The position numbers and the translations under genes were made by a program. Shown piece after piece: positions 27,332-35,768 of a stretch of DNA of 64,000 nt (positions within the stretch are counted from its first letter, which is position 1; the number at the start of each line of letters is the position of its first letter). This DNA is from Roseobacter litoralis Och 149 (GTDB taxonomy: Bacteria > Pseudomonadota > Alphaproteobacteria > Rhodobacterales > Rhodobacteraceae), in contig NC_015730.1 in the NCBI RefSeq assembly GCF_000154785.2, positions 4,177,501 through 4,241,500 on the forward strand, in the 5' to 3' direction. The notes under the pieces were generated by a model. The model did not search any database. It was not told the DNA's origin and was given only the letters and a program-made list of their open reading frames with translations.

Positions 27332-27918
27332 CGCCCCCGCCGTAGATAGACGTAATATGCACCACCGCCCCCGTGGCTGATATGCGCCTGACTGACCTGC
27401 ATCACCACCGACGCCAGCGGCGGCGTGGCCAGCCATTGCGGTGCCTGATGCCGCAGCACCCCGTGGCGCACAGGGATCGGCCCGCCTTCGTCGCGGTTCT
27501 TGCCCTTGCCGGTGATGACCAGAACCAACCGCTTGCCCGCGCCATGGGACGACAGGATAAAACGTGACAACGCCGTATGCGCACGATCCAGCGTCATCCC
27601 ATGCAAATCAATGCGGCCTTCGGGTTTTAATTTACCCCGGTTCATCTTGCCAAACGTCTTGCGGTCCATCTGCACCGGTGCAGTTTTCAAGCGGTCCGGC
27701 AAAGAGGGCGCAAGATCATATTCAGTCTTGCGCGACGCCGGTTTTGGGGGTGTTTTACCATCAAGCTTTATTTCAACGGGCAGATGCACATCCCGTTTTA
27801 CCGGCTGAGGCGCATAGGCCTCGGGATCAAAGGTTTGCGTGCGCCGCAGGGCTTGCGTGTTTTCGGTCACTTTCTGCCAAAGCTCGACCTCATCTGGTTT
27901 CAGACGCCGCCGGGTCAT
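27328..27918 (-). CDS. Smr/MutS2 C-terminal domain protein
   Basis: A 196-residue protein with a disordered basic N-terminal half and a C-terminal Smr domain. The domain is marked by RIDLHGMTLDRAH (DLHGMT 104-109), TGKGKNRDEGGP (136-147) and a C-terminal SHGGGGAYYVYLRR. Smr domains are endonucleases or RNA-binding modules, with recent links to ribosome rescue; the activity here is inferred from family. It starts inside the mltA stop (four-base overlap), so it is co-transcribed with mltA and the Tim44-like gene. Confidence 0.92.
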   Translation of the reverse strand: MTRRRLKPDEVELWQKVTENTQALRRTQTFDPEAYAPQPVKRDVHLPVEIKLDGKTPPKPASRKTEYDLAPSLPDRLKTAPVQMDRKTFGKMNRGKLKPEGRIDLHGMTLDRAHTALSRFILSSHGAGKRLVLVITGKGKNRDEGGPIPVRHGVLRHQAPQWLATPPLASVVMQVSQAHISHGGGGAYYVYLRRGR

Positions 27919-28955
27919 TGGAGCGCTTCCGGTACCATTGCATATGCGCGTTGGATCGGCAGCAGGACAATCATGCGACCGGGGTCCCTGAGCCGCCCCG
28001 CTGCCCGACCGGCCTGATCGCCTGTGCCAAAGAAAATATCGGCCCGTTGCGCCCCTTTGATCGCGGATCCCGTGTCTTGTGCGATCATGAGGCGACGCAG
28101 CGGGTCAGCCCCGTCTTTCTCGATCCAGACCGGCGCGCCCAGCGGCACAAAAGCGGGATCAACTGCAATCGTGCGCAACGTCGTAACCGAACGGTTCATC
28201 GCGCCCAATGGGCCAAGGTGCCCCGGCACCTCACTGACTTCGCGGAAAAACACATAAGATGGATTGTGGTACAAAAGCTCTTTGCCGATGTCAGGATTGC
28301 GCCGAACCCAGTTTTTGATCACCTGCGCGCTGACCTGATGTGGCTGGTAGACACCGCGCCGAACCAATTCTGCCCCGATGGATCTATATTCATGGCCATT
28401 CTTGCCACCATATCCGACCCGCAATTTGGACCCGTCTGACAAGTTTATCCGACCTGAGCCCTGAATTTGGAGAAAGAACAATTCCACAGGGTCGTCGACC
28501 CATGCGATTTCGAGGCCGCGGCCTTCCAGCTTGCGCTCCTCAAGAAGCTCGCGGCGGCTGTACCATTTCTCAACCTCGCGGGCTTCGGGAGGCAATGCGT
28601 AAAGCGGGTAGCGATATTTGGCGGAGGGTCGACGTGCGCCGTCCAGTTCCGGTTCAAAATACCCGGTAAACATCCCGTCTTTGCCGTCTTCAATCAGGAC
28701 GGGACGAAACAGTAATTCAAAAAAACTGCGGGGGTCGGGGTTGGAGGTGGCGTAGGCGCAAACGGCTTGCCAGTCAGGGTCGTCCAGATCAGCGCAGGTG
28801 TTTTGGAAAACGTCCAACGCAGCGGCGTGATCGTCTTCGGCCCATCCCTGCATCTGATCGAACGACAAAACAGTGACGCGCGTATCAGACAAAACCGGGC
28901 CCATCATGGAAAGGAGCCCGGCGCTGATGGCAGCGGCAAAGGTTCGCCACCTCAC
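27915..28955 (-). CDS. mltA: Membrane-bound lytic murein transglycosylase A
   Basis: MltA cleaves peptidoglycan glycan strands to 1,6-anhydromuropeptides in the periplasm. I place the start at GTG 28955, overlapping the Tim44-like gene stop (GTGA), giving 346 residues with a signal peptide (RWRTFAAAISAGLLSMMG). The longer open frame would run into the neighbouring gene. Family features are GMFTGYFEPELDG, VELFFLQIQGSGRINL, VGYGGKNGHEY and, near the end, AQDTGSAIKGAQRADIFFG, with the catalytic Asp in this 3D-domain region. No lipobox cysteine is evident, so it may be soluble periplasmic. Anhydromuropeptides feed the AmgK/MurU recycling encoded at 14.5 kb. Confidence 0.95.
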   Translation of the reverse strand: MRWRTFAAAISAGLLSMMGPVLSDTRVTVLSFDQMQGWAEDDHAAALDVFQNTCADLDDPDWQAVCAYATSNPDPRSFFELLFRPVLIEDGKDGMFTGYFEPELDGARRPSAKYRYPLYALPPEAREVEKWYSRRELLEERKLEGRGLEIAWVDDPVELFFLQIQGSGRINLSDGSKLRVGYGGKNGHEYRSIGAELVRRGVYQPHQVSAQVIKNWVRRNPDIGKELLYHNPSYVFFREVSEVPGHLGPLGAMNRSVTTLRTIAVDPAFVPLGAPVWIEKDGADPLRRLMIAQDTGSAIKGAQRADIFFGTGDQAGRAAGRLRDPGRMIVLLPIQRAYAMVPEALQ

Positions 28956-29614
28956 CCGTCTGTTGAAACAAGTATCCAATTTGGGTCGTCCGACCCCATG
29001 GGGCGCGCAAAGCTCCATGTGTCTTTCTGGCGTTTGACCTCGGTTAGGCTTCCTTCGATGATCTCGCCTTCGCTGTTGCGCACAGCAGACGTCAATTCGG
29101 CCGTGAAGCGGATCGTCAATTCACCTTCGTTAGTCTCAGGATCAAGCGTCGCATCCATCAGTTTCAATTCCCGCACACCGATGAACGACGCTTCGATCGT
29201 CAGCCCCTGATCCTCACGCGCCGCAACACCGTCAACGAAAGATTCGTATATGTCCTCGGCGAGGAAGGGTTGGATGTCGGCCAGCTCACCGTTTTCGTAG
29301 CCCATCACGATCATCTCATAGGCACCGCGCGCGCCACCAAGGAATTCGGTCACATTGAATCCCGGCTCAAGCCGTTTCATATTCGCCAACGCCTCGGCTG
29401 CATCGCTGTTTTCCTCGACATGGTCCGTGATATCCAGGTCCGGCCCACCTTCTATGACCTCGAAATCACGCATCGGTGCGCTGTCCGACATCGGCGTCTG
29501 TGACGGCCCCGGCTCGAATCCATCTCGTGTTCCCAGCACGTTTTTCAGGCGGAAAATCAGAAAGACAGCGATACCGGCCAAAACCAGAAGCTGTATTAAA
29601 GGCGAAGAGTTCAT
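28952..29614 (-). CDS. Tim44-like domain protein (TimA type)
   Basis: A 220-residue protein starting MNSSPLIQLLVLAGIAVFLIFRLKNVLGTRDG, an N-terminal membrane segment (about 7-23) followed by a flexible acidic linker. A C-terminal Tim44/TIM23-linked domain (about 80-215, with AYEMIVMGYENGELADIQPFL and WSFARPMGSDDPNWILV) completes it. Bacterial Tim44-like proteins are membrane-attached and of uncertain function. It heads the Tim44-mltA-smr operon and is divergent from fxsA across 104 bases; that neighbourhood next to secB and dnaQ is conserved near alphaproteobacterial origins. Confidence 0.92.
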   Translation of the reverse strand: MNSSPLIQLLVLAGIAVFLIFRLKNVLGTRDGFEPGPSQTPMSDSAPMRDFEVIEGGPDLDITDHVEENSDAAEALANMKRLEPGFNVTEFLGGARGAYEMIVMGYENGELADIQPFLAEDIYESFVDGVAAREDQGLTIEASFIGVRELKLMDATLDPETNEGELTIRFTAELTSAVRNSEGEIIEGSLTEVKRQKDTWSFARPMGSDDPNWILVSTDG

Positions 29615-29718
29615 AACGACCTCGAGTCAGACGAAGATGGAAACAATGTGCTAGACGCCTTATGTAGGTGCACGAGTGCATCAAGTCCACTGTCCGTCGT
29701 ACGAAAGGGAGTACCAAA

Positions 29719-30210
29719 ATGTGGCTGTTTATAGCCTTTCTCGCGATACCTTTGTTAGAAATCGCTTTGTTTATCCAGATCGGCGGCGCAATTGGCCTTG
29801 GCTGGACGCTGGCAACGGTGGTCATCACCGCTGTTCTCGGGACGTTTCTTGTTAGGAATCAAGGGGCTTTGGCCCTTGGGCAGGTGAAATCGTCCTTTAA
29901 CCAGATGCAGGACCCGACAGAGCCTTTGGCGCATGGTGCAATGATTCTGTTTTCGGGCGCCTTATTGCTAACGCCGGGATTTTTTACAGATACGATTGGA
30001 TTTTTATTGTTGATCCCCGGCGTTCGCGCCAGTGCCTTTCGCGCAATCAAGACCCGGATGAACATCACAACCTTCGAAGCGGCGAACCGTTCGCATGGCC
30101 CGCGGCACCCCGGACGTGGCCAGCCAGACAATGTCATCGATGGCGATTACACCGAAGTTAAACCTGAGGCAGATCAAAACAAACGCCCCTCAGGCTGGAC
30201 CGACCATTGA
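29719..30210 (+). CDS. fxsA: FxsA family membrane protein
   Basis: A 163-residue cytoplasmic-membrane protein. FxsA overproduction in E. coli alleviates exclusion of phage T7 by the F plasmid; the normal role is unknown. I start at MWLFIAFLAIPLLEIALFIQIG, since the upstream in-frame ATG lacks a ribosome site. Family segments are GWTLATVVITAVLGTFLVRNQG and the LLTPGFFTDTIGFLLLIPGVR signature. A charged hydrophilic tail follows. secB is 53 bases downstream in the same direction. Confidence 0.95.
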   Translation: MWLFIAFLAIPLLEIALFIQIGGAIGLGWTLATVVITAVLGTFLVRNQGALALGQVKSSFNQMQDPTEPLAHGAMILFSGALLLTPGFFTDTIGFLLLIPGVRASAFRAIKTRMNITTFEAANRSHGPRHPGRGQPDNVIDGDYTEVKPEADQNKRPSGWTDH

Positions 30211-30263
30211 GAACCACAGACCAAGCTGGTAAGCGTCTTCAAAATTTATTTTAGGAGCGCGCA

Positions 30264-30764
30264 ATGGCTGAAGAAGATGAAGTGAAAACAGAAGCGAACG
30301 GACAACAACAGGCCCCGCAAATGCGGGTTCTTGGCCAGTTCATTCGCGATATGTCCTTTGAAAACATCATGGCACAAAAAGGGGCGCCATCTGACGCACA
30401 GCCTGACGTGCAAGTGCAGGTCAATCTGGATGCGAAAAAACGCACCGCCGACAATCAATACGAATCCGCAATCAAGCTGAACGTGACATCAAAGGTCAAG
30501 GACGGCGACGCGACACTCTTTGTTCTGGAACTCGACTATGTCGGTATTTTCCACGTGGACAATGTGCCGGATGAGCAATTGCACCCGTTCCTGCTGATCG
30601 AATGCCCCCGGATGATTTTCCCGTTCCTGCGCCGCATCGTCAGCGACATCACACGGGACGGTGGCTTTCCACCGCTCAACCTCGAAAACATCGACTTTTT
30701 GTCGCTTTATCGCAACGAGCTGGCCCGGCGTCAGACGAGCGAAACACCCAAGATGGACGCCTGA
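30264..30764 (+). CDS. secB: Protein-export chaperone SecB
   Basis: SecB is the tetrameric cytosolic chaperone that keeps preproteins unfolded and hands them to SecA. The 166-residue protein has the family core LGQFIRDMSFENIMAQKG, the VLELDYVGIFHVDNVP strand pair, and IECPRMIFPFLRRIVSDITRDGGFPPLNLENIDF. An acidic N-terminus and short C-terminal tail are typical of alphaproteobacteria. TTAGGAG precedes the ATG. It ends three bases from the convergent dnaQ stop. Confidence 0.98.
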   Translation: MAEEDEVKTEANGQQQAPQMRVLGQFIRDMSFENIMAQKGAPSDAQPDVQVQVNLDAKKRTADNQYESAIKLNVTSKVKDGDATLFVLELDYVGIFHVDNVPDEQLHPFLLIECPRMIFPFLRRIVSDITRDGGFPPLNLENIDFLSLYRNELARRQTSETPKMDA

Positions 30765-30766
30765 AC

Positions 30767-31453
30767 TCAGGCTTTCAACCAAACAGCGTCGTCGCCCAGT
30801 TTCGCAACAAATTCAGCGTGGGCGGCGGCTTCTTCCTCGGTCATCCGTGAAGGCAGAGGGGTCGGGCGCGGGCGCGGCGTCCAATCGACCGATGTATCCC
30901 CGGCGCTTTTCTGTGGAATATTCGACAGACCAAAATCCGGCTGCCGACCCCCGATGAGCTCAAGATAAACTTCCGCCAGAATTTCACTATCGAGCAACGC
31001 GCCATGCAGCGTTCGCGAGGCGTTATCAATACCAAAGCGTCGGCACAATGCGTCGAGCGAAGCAGGAGAGCCGGGAAAGCGTTTGCGTGCAATGGCAAGC
31101 GTATCGATGGCCTGTTCCCACGGGATTTGCGGCAGGTTCATCCATTTCAATTCAGCGTTCAGAAACTTGATGTCAAAAGCTGCGTTGTGAATGACCAGTT
31201 TAGCATCACCGATGAAATCCAGAAATGCCTGTCCGACCTCGGCAAATTTGGGTTTATCCCTCAGAAACTCATCGCCCAGACCATGCACCTGAAAAGCTTC
31301 GTCCGGCATCATACGCTCCGGATTGATGTACTGGTGATACGTTTTGCCGGTTGCCACATGGCCCATCAGTTCCACCGCACCAATCTCGACGATCCGATCG
31401 CCGGATTCCGGGTCGAACCCGGTTGTCTCTGTATCGAGCACAATTTCACGCAT
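30767..31453 (-). CDS. dnaQ: DNA polymerase III epsilon subunit (proofreading exonuclease)
   Basis: DnaQ supplies 3'-5' proofreading to the replicative polymerase. The 228-residue protein has ExoI VLDTETTGFDPESGDRIVEIG (catalytic Asp7 and Glu9), ExoII VIHNAAFDIKFLNAEL and ExoIII TLHGALLDSEILAEVYLEL, the full DEDDh set (HGALLD). The C-terminal clamp-binding and alpha-binding tail is short. Its start lies inside the coaE 3' end (8-base overlap). It is the last gene of the maf-aroE-coaE-dnaQ unit that reads away from the proposed origin. Confidence 0.97.
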   Translation of the reverse strand: MREIVLDTETTGFDPESGDRIVEIGAVELMGHVATGKTYHQYINPERMMPDEAFQVHGLGDEFLRDKPKFAEVGQAFLDFIGDAKLVIHNAAFDIKFLNAELKWMNLPQIPWEQAIDTLAIARKRFPGSPASLDALCRRFGIDNASRTLHGALLDSEILAEVYLELIGGRQPDFGLSNIPQKSAGDTSVDWTPRPRPTPLPSRMTEEEAAAHAEFVAKLGDDAVWLKA

Positions 31454-32039
31454 CTGCCAGTCCCTGTCGTATCTGATCCGTTATAGTCTGGACCTGCTGT
31501 CTTGCATGTTCAAGCGTATCAGTAACAATTACAAAGTCCGCCCGCGCGCATTTTTCCACATTTGGCATCTGCTTGTGCCTGATCTGTTGGAACTGATCTG
31601 CCGTCATCTTGCCCCGCGCCAGTACACGTCTTTCCTGTTCCTGATCGGTCGTGCTGACACAGGCGACCGCATCCATCTCCTTGTCCCCGCCAGTTTCAAA
31701 CAGAAGCGGTATATCGAGGACCGTAATGTCATGTGTCGTCCGGTTCAGAAAGTCAGCCCGATCCGCGGCGACCAATGGATGCACAATCTTTTCAATCCGG
31801 GGCAAGACAGACGGATCCTCTTGGATCAACTCGCGCAAGACATCACGTGACACGCAATCGTTTTGAACGACGCTTGGGAAAACCGCGCCTATTTCGGCAA
31901 CCGCTGCGCCGCCTTTTTCGTAGAGCCGATGAACGGCCTTGTCTGCGTCCCAAAGCGCGCAGCCAAGTTCCACAAAGAGGTCTGCGGTGGTCGATTTGCC
32001 CATGCCGATTGAACCGGTGAGCCCAAGTTTAAAGGTCAC
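31446..32039 (-). CDS. coaE: Dephospho-CoA kinase
   Basis: CoaE carries out the last step of coenzyme A synthesis, phosphorylating the 3'-hydroxyl of dephospho-CoA. I take the GTG at 32039 that overlaps the aroE stop (GTGA), giving 197 residues beginning MTFKLGLTGSIGMGKST; the longer frame would lie within aroE. Walker A is GSIGMGKST (9-17). DADKAVHRLY, HPLVAADR and VLDIPLLFETGG are typical substrate-site segments. Confidence 0.96.
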   Translation of the reverse strand: MTFKLGLTGSIGMGKSTTADLFVELGCALWDADKAVHRLYEKGGAAVAEIGAVFPSVVQNDCVSRDVLRELIQEDPSVLPRIEKIVHPLVAADRADFLNRTTHDITVLDIPLLFETGGDKEMDAVACVSTTDQEQERRVLARGKMTADQFQQIRHKQMPNVEKCARADFVIVTDTLEHARQQVQTITDQIRQGLADA

Positions 32040-32869
32040 TTCAACACCGCTGATCGCGTTGCCTCTGTCACGGTCGGGCGTCGTCCAAACCATCGTTCAA
32101 ATCCCGGCACGCCCTGATGCAACAACATGCCCAAGCCATCAACCGCCACGCAGCCTTTTTCCTCGGCCACCTTAAGAAGTTTTGTTTTCAAGGGGTTATA
32201 TACTAAATCGGTTACAATTGTGTGTTCCTGCAACCCATCCAACGAGAGCTGCAATTCCGGTTTGCCAACCATACCGAGCGATGTCGTGTTCACCAATAGA
32301 TGCGCCTGTCGGACAGCATCCGATGCCTGCGCCCAATCGACCACACGCACACGGGTGCCAAAATCCGATTGAAGCTGCTCTGATCGGGCGCGGGTACGGT
32401 TGCTCAGAACGATCTCTGGCACACCGGCGTCAAGCAATGCGACGATCACAGCGCGCGCCGCACCACCAGCCCCCAGAACCACAGCGGGACCTTGCGAAGG
32501 ATTCCAATCCGGCGCACCTGATTTCAGGTTTTCGAGAAAGCCGTACCCGTCGGTGTTATCCGCGTGAATTTTGCCATCTTCTCCAAATGTCAGCGTGTTG
32601 GCAGCACCAATCAGCCCCGCACGGTTTGTGACCTCATCGGCGAGCTTCAACACTGCTTCTTTGTGAGGGAGCGTGACGTTCAGCCCAACGAAACCCACCT
32701 TGGGTAGCGTGCGCAACACCTGTTCGAGGTCTGCGGCGGAAACCTCCATAGGGACGTAGAAACCGCGTATTTTATATGTGTCCAGCCAGTGGCGATGCAG
32801 TTGAGGCGACTTGGAATGCGCGATGGGGGAGCCGATCACGCCTGCCAGTGGGACATTCTTTTCGCTCAT
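32036..32869 (-). CDS. aroE: Shikimate dehydrogenase (NADP+)
   Basis: AroE reduces 3-dehydroshikimate in aromatic amino-acid synthesis. The 277 residues include the shikimate-binding GSPIAHSKSPQLH (about 12-24), the catalytic Lys/Asp pair in NVTLPHKEAV (Lys near 69) and NTDGYGF, and the NADP-binding VVLGAGGAARAVIVALL. It overlaps maf at its start and coaE at its end by four bases each, as part of the tight maf-aroE-coaE-dnaQ unit. Confidence 0.97.
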   Translation of the reverse strand: MSEKNVPLAGVIGSPIAHSKSPQLHRHWLDTYKIRGFYVPMEVSAADLEQVLRTLPKVGFVGLNVTLPHKEAVLKLADEVTNRAGLIGAANTLTFGEDGKIHADNTDGYGFLENLKSGAPDWNPSQGPAVVLGAGGAARAVIVALLDAGVPEIVLSNRTRARSEQLQSDFGTRVRVVDWAQASDAVRQAHLLVNTTSLGMVGKPELQLSLDGLQEHTIVTDLVYNPLKTKLLKVAEEKGCVAVDGLGMLLHQGVPGFERWFGRRPTVTEATRSAVLK

Positions 32870-33465
32870 CTCGGTAAATCTCCGCGTAGGGTGAGGTAGG
32901 ACAGTAATTCGAGCAGAGGCAAGCCAAGCACCGTGAAATAATCCCCATCTATGCGTGAAAACAATCTCACACCTTCTTCTTCCAGCTTATAGGCACCGAC
33001 CGAATGACGAATGCTGTCCCAATTGCGCGCAACATAGTCCTGCAAGTATGCATCAGAGGCGTCGTGCATCCGCAATCTTACAACACCGACATGCCGCCAG
33101 ACCGGTTTACCATCTTCATAAACAACAGCGGCAGACAAAAGCGTATGGCGGTCGTTTCTCAATCCCTGCAGCTGCGCAAGAGCGTCCTGTTGATCCGCTG
33201 GTTTCGACAGCAATTCTCCACGATGGTCCAGCACTTGATCGCAGCCCAGAACGACTGATCCAGGGTTTTTGTCGCTGACTTTGCGCGCCTTCATTTCAGC
33301 CAGGGTATCTGCAATATCTCTGGGTGGCGCATTCTCTGCCCGCAGGGCTTCCTTTACCATTCCTTCATCTATTCGTGCAGGTATTATAACATGTGGAACG
33401 CCCGCATTGCTGAGCATTTTCGCGCGGATCTCCGAGTTAGACGCAAGGATCAGGGGTTGGGTCAT
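32866..33465 (-). CDS. maf: Maf family nucleotide pyrophosphatase
   Basis: Maf proteins hydrolyse non-canonical or modified nucleoside triphosphates and have been linked to septum inhibition. The 199-residue protein has the N-terminal signature LILASNSEIRAKML (usual SxSxxR), DEGMVKEAL, VLGCDQVL and the SVGAYKLEEEGVRLF loop, with GDYFTVLGLPLLEL near the C-terminus. It is the first gene left of the proposed origin. A DnaA-box sequence touches its start codon and a CtrA motif lies 23 bases upstream, so its promoter is inside the origin region. Confidence 0.95.
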   Translation of the reverse strand: MTQPLILASNSEIRAKMLSNAGVPHVIIPARIDEGMVKEALRAENAPPRDIADTLAEMKARKVSDKNPGSVVLGCDQVLDHRGELLSKPADQQDALAQLQGLRNDRHTLLSAAVVYEDGKPVWRHVGVVRLRMHDASDAYLQDYVARNWDSIRHSVGAYKLEEEGVRLFSRIDGDYFTVLGLPLLELLSYLTLRGDLPR

Positions 33466-33865
33466 GTGTATAAGCCTGGGGGCAAGGTTAAGGATTTGTT
33501 AAGGGATACTTCTGCGGAAATCCCAAGCACGGTTCAAGGCGGTTCATAACGTGGTCTCCCCGTCACCCGCCAGCGAAACAGTCCATCACGGAACAAGGAT
33601 AAGAGTCATTCTGGTATAAAACCATTCTGCAGATCTATCCACAGCTTTATCCTATGCTTCTCGGGATATTAGTATTTTAATACATTGATATGTTTATCTT
33701 TTATTTCTTTCTGGGAATCCAGTAACACGCGGCGCGGAAACATATCCATTGTGTATAAGACGGGTGATAAAACAATAATCCACAGAAGTTGGCTTCCCTA
33801 CATCATCATCATCTTTCTATCTTTACTTATTTATTTATAAGGAGGCATCGACAGGGGAGCGCGTG
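33466..33865. other. oriC: Proposed chromosomal replication origin region (oriC)
   Basis: A roughly 400-base gene-free, AT-rich gap between divergent maf and hemJ. DnaA-box sequences include two exact TTATACACA 9-mers in reverse orientation (33465-33473, 33750-33758). Two have one mismatch: CTATCCACA (33635-33643) and TAATCCACA (33776-33784). Very AT-rich tracts lie at 33661-33710 (the 60-base line from 33661 has 16 G+C by hand count) and 33811-33840, candidate unwinding elements. A CtrA motif and two GANTC sites (33603-33607, 33715-33719) are also present. The flanking genes maf-aroE-coaE-dnaQ and rho-mnmE-mnmG-rsmG-parAB are those around alphaproteobacterial origins such as Caulobacter Cori. 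Inferred, not shown. Confidence 0.7.
33488..33502. promoter_or_regulatory. Perfect CtrA-binding motif in the proposed origin / maf promoter
   Basis: TTAAGGATTTGTTAA is an exact TTAA-N7-TTAA match, 15 bases from the DnaA-box sequence at the maf start. It could place CtrA on the origin, as in Caulobacter, or serve only the maf promoter. Confidence 0.55.
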
Positions 33866-34315
33866 ATGACTGATCTTTTGACCATTGGCTATCCTTGGAT
33901 CAAATCGTTTCATATTATGTCGGTGATTGCGTGGATGGCGGGTCTGTTTTACCTACCGCGTCTTTACGTTTATCACACGGAGCAGGTCGGACAATCTGGC
34001 GAAACCCATCTGTTATTCCAGACGATGGAATTGAAACTGCTCAAAGTGATCATGAACCCGGCGATGATTGCGACATGGATTCTTGGAATTTGTCTGGTTC
34101 TAACGCCCGGGATCGTGGATTGGTCGTCTGCCTGGCCTTGGATGAAGCTTCTCGGCGTGGTTGGCATGACAGTGTTTCACATGTGGCTTGCTAAAAAGCG
34201 CAAGGTTTTTGCTGCCGGTGAAAATCAGCTGACCGGACGACAGTACCGGATGATGAATGAAGTACCGACAATTCTAATGGTGATTATTGTCATCTCGGTT
34301 GTCGTCAAATTCTGA
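33866..34315 (+). CDS. hemJ: Protoporphyrinogen IX oxidase HemJ
   Basis: HemJ (formerly UPF0093) oxidises protoporphyrinogen IX to protoporphyrin IX in bacteria lacking HemG and HemY. I start at the ATG preceded by AGGGGAG; the GTG one codon earlier is weaker. The 149-residue protein has four to five membrane segments, with the conserved FHIMSVIAWMAGLFYLPRLYVYH (His16 region and YLPRL), LKLLKVIMNPAM and RMMNEVPTILMVIIVI. It is the first gene to the right of the proposed origin and probably reads into rho. Confidence 0.95.
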   Translation: MTDLLTIGYPWIKSFHIMSVIAWMAGLFYLPRLYVYHTEQVGQSGETHLLFQTMELKLLKVIMNPAMIATWILGICLVLTPGIVDWSSAWPWMKLLGVVGMTVFHMWLAKKRKVFAAGENQLTGRQYRMMNEVPTILMVIIVISVVVKF

Positions 34316-34358
34316 TTTGATTGACTCTGTCGTGCCGGCGGCTTATGTGATCGGCACC

Positions 34359-34372
34359 GTCCCGTCCGGGAC
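34359..34372 (+). other. GC-rich inverted repeat between hemJ and rho
   Basis: GTCCCG-TC-CGGGAC, flanked by further CG pairs, lies in the 125-base gap. It has no T-tract, so it is not a standard intrinsic terminator. It may be a hairpin in the rho leader, a region often used for Rho autoregulation. Confidence 0.3.
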
Positions 34373-34440
34373 CGGCGCAGACCCACATATTAGCACAGAC
34401 AAAAAACCGATGTATTCCATCCGGTTTAGGCGAGTTCCTT

Positions 34441-35739
34441 ATGACATCTCAAGACACTGATACCGAAACGGTTACAGAAACGCTGAACCTGGCGGACCTT
34501 AAGCGTAAGAGTCCGAAGGATTTGTTGTCGATGGCTGAAGATCTGGAGATCGAGAATGCCTCGACGATGCGCAAAGGCGAAATGATGTTCCAGATTCTGC
34601 GCGAACGTGCGGATGAAGGGTGGGAAGTTTCTGGCGACGGTGTGCTTGAAGTTCTACAGGATGGGTTTGGCTTTCTGCGCTCACCAGAGGCGAATTATCT
34701 GCCGGGCCCTGATGATATTTACGTCTCACCCGAGATGATCCGAAAGTACTCCCTGAGAACGGGGGACACGATCGACGGGCTGATCAAAGCGCCGGATGAT
34801 AACGAGCGGTATTTTGCGCTGCTTGGTGTTACGCAGATCAACTTTGAGAACCCCGAACAGGCGCGCCATAAGGTCGCTTTTGAAAACCTGACGCCGTTGT
34901 ATCCGGATGAGCGCCTGACGATGGAAACTGAGGACCCAGCAACAAAAGACCGTTCTGCGCGGATCATTGATCTGGTGGCACCAATCGGGAAAGGGCAACG
35001 GTCCTTGATCGTCGCACCACCTCGTACAGGTAAGACGGTTTTGTTGCAAAACATCGCAAATTCAATCGAGCGGAACCACCCGGAGTGTTATCTGATTGTG
35101 CTGCTCATTGATGAGCGGCCTGAAGAAGTCACCGATATGCAGCGGTCCGTGAAGGGCGAAGTTGTGTCTTCCACCTTTGATGAACCTGCAACACGCCACG
35201 TTGCGGTGTCCGATATGGTGATCGAAAAAGCAAAACGCCTTGTGGAGCATAAGCGAGATGTTGTGATACTTTTGGATTCGATCACAAGACTTGGTAGGGC
35301 GTTTAACACAGTTGTGCCATCCTCGGGTAAGGTTTTGACTGGTGGTGTTGACGCAAACGCCTTGCAACGCCCTAAGCGTTTCTTTGGCGCGGCGCGTAAC
35401 ATTGAAGAGGGCGGTTCGCTGACGATCATCGCAACCGCGCTGATTGATACGGGCAGCCGCATGGATGAAGTCATCTTTGAAGAGTTCAAAGGGACGGGTA
35501 ACTCTGAAATCGTGCTTGATCGCAAGATCGCAGACAAACGCGTATTCCCGGCCATGGATATTTTGAAATCCGGTACGCGGAAAGAAGACTTGCTGGTTGA
35601 TAAGATTGATCTGCAGAAAACCTTTGTTCTGCGCCGCATTCTGAACCCGATGGGTACAACAGACGCCATCGAGTTCCTGATTTCGAAGTTGAAACAAACA
35701 AAAACGAATTCCGACTTCTTCGATTCAATGAACACGTAA
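34441..35739 (+). CDS. rho: Transcription termination factor Rho
   Basis: Rho is the hexameric RNA helicase that ends untranslated transcripts. The 432-residue protein has a short extra N-terminal tail rich in Thr/Asp, then the Rho N-domain ([24 protein letters not shown]). The cold-shock-like RNA-binding domain follows ([23 protein letters not shown]), then Walker A PPRTGKT (193-199), [13 protein letters not shown] and the Q- and R-loops ([11 protein letters not shown]). With so many interlocked convergent genes here, Rho-dependent termination is probably important. Confidence 0.98.
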   Translation: MTSQDTDTETVTETLNLADLKRKSPKDLLSMAEDLEIENASTMRKGEMMFQILRERADEGWEVSGDGVLEVLQDGFGFLRSPEANYLPGPDDIYVSPEMIRKYSLRTGDTIDGLIKAPDDNERYFALLGVTQINFENPEQARHKVAFENLTPLYPDERLTMETEDPATKDRSARIIDLVAPIGKGQRSLIVAPPRTGKTVLLQNIANSIERNHPECYLIVLLIDERPEEVTDMQRSVKGEVVSSTFDEPATRHVAVSDMVIEKAKRLVEHKRDVVILLDSITRLGRAFNTVVPSSGKVLTGGVDANALQRPKRFFGAARNIEEGGSLTIIATALIDTGSRMDEVIFEEFKGTGNSEIVLDRKIADKRVFPAMDILKSGTRKEDLLVDKIDLQKTFVLRRILNPMGTTDAIEFLISKLKQTKTNSDFFDSMNT

Positions 35740-35768
35740 ATTATTGTTTAATTACAATGGTTTAAATC

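Noticed and set aside
35740..35768. CtrA motif before mnmE
   Set aside because: Two TTAA words occur but are separated by ten bases, not seven.
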